Shown: positions 58,876 to 64,000 of the stretch, piece by piece
Numbering within the stretch: position 1 is the first letter of the stretch
How the letters are laid out: each line of letters opens with the position of its first letter
Origin: Guadua angustifolia
Taxonomy: Eukaryota > Streptophyta > Magnoliopsida > Poales > Poaceae
Assembly: GCA_036346375.1 (NCBI GenBank)
Contig: CM070511.1
Coordinates: forward strand, 2,046,001 to 2,110,000
Direction of reading: 5' to 3'
DNA length: 64,000 bases
The notes under the pieces: generated by a model
What the model was told of the DNA's origin: nothing
The model's database searches: none
Seen by the model: the letters and a program-made list of their open reading frames with translations, nothing else
Translations under genes and position numbers: made by a program

Positions 58876-61200
58876 CACATGGGGCATTCACACACAAAGA
58901 ACACAATGCTTAATATTCAATATCTCACTAGTGATCCTAAAAGCATACACAAGGATGAATACATATTTACGAGGGTGATCGTGCAAAACTATATGACATG
59001 CCTTGACATGACCCAAGCCATACCCTGCAACCCTGCAAATCTGCGCCCTACAATCGCCATGCCCTGCAACCGGTCTTGCTCATCTATTAAAGCTGGCCAA
59101 AGCTCTCACATGTTAGAGTTAAATCACTCAACTCCTCAGTCTGTCGTGCTCAGTCTCACTTGTGTTTCTCACAAACACACATACACACACAAATGAACAA
59201 ACTGACTAATCTACAGAAACATGTGCAACACATACTAACAATCAAATAAAGTCAAGATTGATATCTAACATCCCACAACACCCCACACCACTTTCATCTC
59301 CTCAGGCCGACCCCAACCTAGATCACTTTTTCTTATGTCGCCTTAGTCAATTAAGGACCAAAGTGTGTATTACCATAGACCGAGCACTACTATACAACCA
59401 CAAGTCTATATGGGTACAACCTGACTAATTAATTTGTACATCTCGTTGTTGGCTTCACTAGTCAGAGGAATGTAGGTGTCGGATGAAGACTGGTTTTTCC
59501 TCGCACGGCACAAGAGGGAGCTTCTGACTGGATGGATGGAACCTTTTTATGGGTGAAACCTTAGCTGGCGAGGTTAATAGTGGGGCTGTACATTGTAAAG
59601 GCCATGTCACGATCTCTCTACTAACACACTAAACAAAGTGTGTTAATTGCATGGTAACAAGAGACGATCATGTCTTGTGGGTAAAGTTGTCCACATTCTG
59701 CAGAGTTAAAACTACTTAAGTAGCTATACTCATAATCGAAGGCAGGTGAGATGCACTTGCACATTATACATTTTATGATTTTATTTTAAATAAAAATGAT
59801 GGTTGGGAATCTGTGAGTGGATGGAACTCTCAGGTTATGGTTTGGCAGTTGGAGCCAATTAAGTGGTTGGAACATGTTTAGCTATCATATCAAATTTAAT
59901 TATTATTGAATTATATTTTGGCCAAATAATGCATTGTAAAATTACTAGTTATATTTAAAGTTAAACATTACTTTATGCTAAAAGAGTCATATTATACCTT
60001 CAATTGTTTAGCCTTGCATATAGTTATCATAATTTATATTTCCAAGACTTGCGGAGTACATTTTGTGCTCACCTTTGCAACATTCCAACTTTCCATAAAG
60101 GAGTATGCAGAATCTGAAGGTGACTACAAGTTCTTTGCTTGTGGTTACGATGAAGGTGATCCAGATTGTTAGAACACGTACCCTAGTCGATTGCCTGTTG
60201 GACAAATGGATGTGCATATCCTGCTGCTGTTATTCTGTTTTCGCTATTACTTCATTAAACTCAAGCCATGTGGCTAAATATTTGTAATGGCTGGTCATAA
60301 GGCTGATACCTTTTTGGCTTAATTAATATTATTTGATACGTGATATGGGTGTGATGTCATCATTGTTTTCACTATGTGTGCTAATTTTTCTTAGATTAGT
60401 ACAGGTTATACACAGAGAGTTTGAATTTGAAAATTCATTCCCAACACCGTCATCTTTGTCTGATCCTACGGACGACCTCAACAACAAGGCCATGAACAAC
60501 ATTGTCATGGAGCACAACGGTTCCGCGCCAGGGCCGTTTGTTTAATTTGCTAGAAAATCTGCCTCTTGAACTTTGTCCCTGCATCTTTGAAAACTGAAAG
60601 CATTTTATTAATTTCAAGAACATTACATCGAGATACAAGTCCACTTCCGGTCTCTGCTTAACGTGAAGCACACAGCCAATCATGAATAAAATAGAACACG
60701 CACACACTAATGACTAACAATCCGAAGACTAATCACTAATGACTTTGTCCCTGCATACATGTTAATTTGAACTTAATCTGGAGAACGTACTGTTCGCCTG
60801 ATCCTCTAGTGTCCCGGGTGAGCAGCGACTCCTTAGTAGTGTTGATTGCTTGCTCCAAAACCTGACAATCAACACAAATACACAAGAGTGCTAGCTGCGC
60901 TTGCAGAAGCGTCAAGACCGTAATGCCTTTTAATTAGTAGAGCTGCTTAAATGGTTACACAGACCAGTGCGTGCATCCTGTACGTGGGTACTGGGTACTC
61001 TCATCAATATGACGGTCCGAACACTAGATTACAAAGCCCATGAAATGAAACGAGACTGGAGACCGATCGAGAGCTGGTTGTCTACATAGCTACCAGTGGA
61101 GTAGTAAACAGAACTGACATGGCGCAGGGTAAAGAGATGCATGACACGAGCAACCTGCAGAGCTGCAGTGCAGGCTGCGGCTAGCTGCTGCTCAATCACC
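58876..61200. other. Gene-free intergenic DNA
   Basis: Short open frames (58855-59196, 59975-60172, 60333-60545) have no recognised domains. A LINE tail lies at 60590-60705 on the minus strand. Confidence 0.45.
60590..60705 (-). mobile_element. LINE 3' end fragment
   Basis: The minus strand reads TCTCGATGTAATGTTCTTGA followed by AATTAATAAAATGC, the usual end of grass L1 3' UTRs. No coding part. Confidence 0.45.
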
Positions 61201-61265
61201 AGCTGCCCGTCTCATTCACTTGTGTGGAGTCACATGTCAGTAGTACACGCGCCTGCATAAACACG

Positions 61266-61275
61266 CATATATATG
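61266..61275 (+). promoter_or_regulatory. Candidate TATA box
   Basis: CATATATATG lies about 140 bases upstream of the ATG at 61416. Supported only by motif and spacing. Confidence 0.35.
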
Positions 61276-61415
61276 CTTGTGCCGCCGCGCCGCAGCCTCA
61301 TCCTCTCGATCAGCTAGCTAGCCTGATCAACAACTTCAGAGTTTTGCCTTTCCGCCTTGGTCGTCTCCTCCCTTTCTTCTTCCATCAAGCTCCCTCTCCT
61401 CGCTTACATTCCAAA

Positions 61416-61955
61416 ATGGATCACGTCTTCCTCCTCCTGTTGCAGTTGGCTCTTCTACTGATCACCTCCAAGCACAGTGCCAATGGGCATGCCCAAGCTG
61501 CCATACCTGAGGTACAGCAGGTAAGCTGCCTAGCTTAGTGAGTTACCACAGCATTGTATCATGCATGCTTAATTAGTTGTAATTCTTGCACTTGTGATCA
61601 AATAAGATGATTGAGATGACATCGATGACGGGTGTTTTTGCAGGAGAAGCAGGGCTTGGAGAGCATGATGAGGGCCATGCACACGGTTGGGTCGAGGCCG
61701 CCGAGCTGCGAGGGGAGGTGCAGGTCGTGCGGCCGCTGCGAGGCGGTGCAGGTGCCCGTCACTCCACAGGCGGAGCTGCAGAAGAAGAGGCCGAGGCGAT
61801 CGTCCTCAGGAGGCTCTAGTAATGGTGGCGGCGGCGGCGGCTCAGTAAGAGCAAGAAGAGCAGCAGCGCTACTGCCTTCCTCCTACGACGACCACTCCAA
61901 CTACAGGCCACTCAGCTGGAGATGCAAGTGCGGGGGGATGCTCCTCAACCCTTGA
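61416..61955 (+). CDS. EPFL2-like secreted cysteine-rich peptide, 138 aa precursor
   Basis: Exon 1 is 61416-61520 and exon 2 is 61644-61955, joined in phase 0 across a GTAAGC...TTGCAG intron (105 + 312 bases, ending TGA). Residues 1 to about 24 (MDHVFLLLLQLALLLITSKH...) are a signal peptide. The C-terminal part carries the EPF/EPFL core: GSRPPSCEGRCRSCGRCEA, then VQVPVTPQ, a long basic and Gly-rich loop, and SNYRPLSWRCKCGGMLLNP. Six cysteines are present. GSRPP, RCRSCGRCEA and the SNY-P-SW-CKCG ending fit EPFL2 better than EPF1/2 or EPFL4-6. EPFL peptides are apoplastic ligands of ERECTA-family receptor kinases, in a pathway with TMM, and shape stomata, leaf margins and inflorescences. The role in this species is inferred. 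Confidence 0.93.
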
Positions 61956-63640
61956 TCGATGCATGGCCCTTCTACAAAGGGATTTGAGTATGTTGTTTAT
62001 GTGCCAAAAAGTGTTCTTGTCGGTATATATGGAGCTAGCTAGGGCAGCATCTAATGTTGTGCTGTTGGGGGTAAGAATTGAGAAGTTTTCCTCACCCTCG
62101 TGTATGTGTGATGACTGGTTAATTAGTTGGGTTAAGAGTTTACTGTTTTTGCCTCGATGAAGATGTTTGAATTTACCCTTCTATTGTTGATTCTCTGGCT
62201 ACATTGTTCTCTAAACTGTTTTCGTAATTTCTAGTTCTACATGATACTATTAGATTATGGACAAGTAGAACTGCATGTGGTGTTTGTCTCTTTGTTGGTA
62301 GCGTAGGCTGACAAGAGATTCGGTTTTGGTCTTTCTCCTCTCTCTCACACTTGCACAGTCACACATGCACAGAGACAGACAGACAGAGAGAGGGAGAGAG
62401 AGGGAGGGAGGGTCAGAGACCATGAAGTGACACATATGCCATCCCATCCCCAGGATTTGGTCTGTCCAATCCAATGAAAGCTGATAGCTCCTTTTTAACT
62501 CGACGTCAAAAGCAGCAGCAGGTCTCTGTTTCCCGGGCTGCAATGCAACCAAGGCTGCAGCCAAATTGTACAAAGACTCGCATTGCAAGCAAATGATCGC
62601 CTGGAATTGCATCATTCTCAAGTAAAGAAATGATCGAGGAAGAGAGAACAGCCCGCCTGCCTATACGCAACCAGCCAGCTAGCCATCTACCTGCTGCTGC
62701 TGATCTGAAGGTTGAGAAGCTGCCGAAAGCTGACTGATCTGAAAGTATTTACAGCCTCAACAATATACAGAAATACAGAATTACAGATAGCCGGGGAGAG
62801 TATAGCGGCTAGCTAGGCGCTGCCTGTAAACGGGAAGAAAGCAAATATGTGTGTAGTGTAATCTGCATGCCAATCTTTCCTGGTCCTTTGAGCATGAACA
62901 TGAACAGAGAACTCTAGCTTGCTCCTGCACAGCTGCACTGATCGATCGATGCGTCCTGTACATGTGCAGATGTGCTAGCTAGCATTAAAGACAAGGGCAC
63001 TGCTGAAGTAGGCAGCTAGTGATGCATGTGGGCGCCTTCATTTTTGTTGTTATCTTGTACCCTGGTAGCCTTTGAATCAATTCAAAGTTTATGAGATACA
63101 TTACAAGCAGGTACGCTACCAAGAACAAAGTATATGAATCCCGCACAGAACTGAAATAATGACATAGAAACAAGAGAAGTGATTCAATGCTTTTTTCTTA
63201 CAGTTGCACAAATATTAAAGTATGAATGAATGGTAGATAGTAATTACTTACTCTTTTGTTTGCTTCAAGATTTGTGTAACTTGTATTGAAAAAAAAGGTA
63301 TTAAAGCATTATTCTGGAAACAATCATAACGAGAGAAAAAAACTTGGTGAAATCGACAGTAAATTCCTTAAACACAATCTCCAAAAGTATAAGGGATTAT
63401 CACTATCTCACAACCCTTATAAACATTTTAAGACCTTTGGATCATTACCATATACAAAAAATCTAGTGCTCAAAAACAACAATCTCTAATTCTCTCGTAT
63501 GCCTTTCATTTTTGAACGAGTTGGTTTGTGGCTCTGGTTCTCCATGACCGACCATTATGCTCCCTTGTTCTCCTTCAAAGTGAAGTCAAAATCCTAATCG
63601 TATCAGAATTCAAATAGTGTAGGATCAATTACAGCAGTTA
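61956..63640. other. 3' flank of the EPFL gene and gene-free DNA
   Basis: A purine-rich (GACA)n/(GAGG)n tract lies at 62372-62412. A minus-strand frame at 62250-62621 has no domain. Nothing else is assigned. Confidence 0.5.
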
Positions 63641-64000
63641 GAGCAGGAGGAGGGGTGAATGACTTTGATAATTTTTCCCCAAGGTTTGGCAATATTTTCA
63701 CTCTAGTAGCTATATAGAGATATTAAGATCAAATATTGAACCTGCAAAGAGTTGAAAGAAACACACACAAAACAAGCACAACACCGCCCTAGCCAGTCTA
63801 ACCACCACAATTTTGGCAGTTGGACTAGTCATCAACAGTCTAACCAACAAACTATGTGGCCAATCTGACCGACAAAGGAACGCCGGTCTGATCACCCTCT
63901 TGCTAATAGATAGAAATCAACACGTTTTCAAAGTCTCGAATCCACCAAATTCTTGATGTACTGAATCAAATCACACCAAACTTACACCACAACTACCTTA
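63641..64000. mobile_element. LTR-like sequence running off the window
   Basis: AGCAGGAGGAGGGGTGAATG resembles the opening of the LTRs at 24382 and 51852. It is followed by GTCTAACC/GACCGACAAAGG-type words common in such LTRs. The other end is outside the window. Confidence 0.45.

Noticed and set aside
61224..61538. 104-codon frame overlapping the first EPFL exon
   Set aside because: It reads through the splice donor at 61521. The start at 61416 with a signal peptide and a GT-AG intron to the cysteine core explains the locus better.
62250..62621. 123-codon minus-strand frame
   Set aside because: Part of it is a purine-rich simple repeat and no homology or coding signal was recognised.

Overview
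The window is nuclear DNA of a grass (Poaceae). It holds five or six intron-bearing or single-exon plant genes spaced far apart, with a dense and nested load of plant transposons between them: LTR elements, a CACTA element, Helitrons, Tourist, Stowaway and hAT MITEs, and L1-type LINE fragments. GC-rich coding exons next to AT-rich intergenic DNA, and LTR and MITE families typical of grasses, support this. The exact genus cannot be read from the sequence alone. No tRNA, rRNA, CRISPR or bacterial-type operon was seen.

Host genes, left to right: (i) 6565-7534 (+), a two-exon gene for a 274-aa DUF4378-like protein; (ii) 12223-12681 (-), a single-exon DUF688-like protein with the FSWEHEPG motif; (iii) 33246-37677 (+), a ten-coding-exon OSCA/CSC1-like (HYP1-type, DUF221) mechano/osmosensitive channel of 763 aa; (iv) 42141-42989 (-), an intronless R2R3-MYB close to subgroup 14 (RAX/MYB36 type); (v) 61416-61955 (+), a two-exon EPFL2-like secreted cysteine-rich peptide. 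A decayed XS/XH-domain (FDM/IDN2-like) gene fragment lies at 58395-58875 (-). These genes are unrelated in pathway and form no cluster.

Transposon layout: 1-3230 decayed CCHC/DUF4283 retroelement ORF (-); 9405-10470 LINE 3' end; 10911-15163 a cluster of two PIF/Harbinger MITE families plus a Stowaway; 15665-15898 a small Helitron; 17035-22201 a solo LTR (TSD TAAAG) that carries a Tourist element and an odd 2.8-kb inverted-repeat element with gag; 22433-30290 a four-layer nest (copia remnant, CACTA, ~1-kb solo LTR, 3-kb solo LTR); 30577-31331, 44713-45523 and 47524-48388 three Helitrons that share a 5' half but have different 3' ends; 39918-41112 a further Helitron-like tandem-repeat block; 41137-41865 a hAT MITE; 43999-44640 a second copy of the LINE; 50476-57719 a solo LTR (TSD CCTCA) with another LTR-type element (TSD CTCCC) inside it.

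The least ordinary signals are the 2.8-kb element at 18479-21290 (long inverted terminal repeats, yet TG...CA ends and a 5-bp target duplication like an LTR element, carrying gag), the Helitron family with exchanged and tandemly duplicated 3' ends, and a 79-bp duplication of a splice acceptor inside the OSCA gene. All boundaries come from reading the sequence by eye; no alignment or database search was run.
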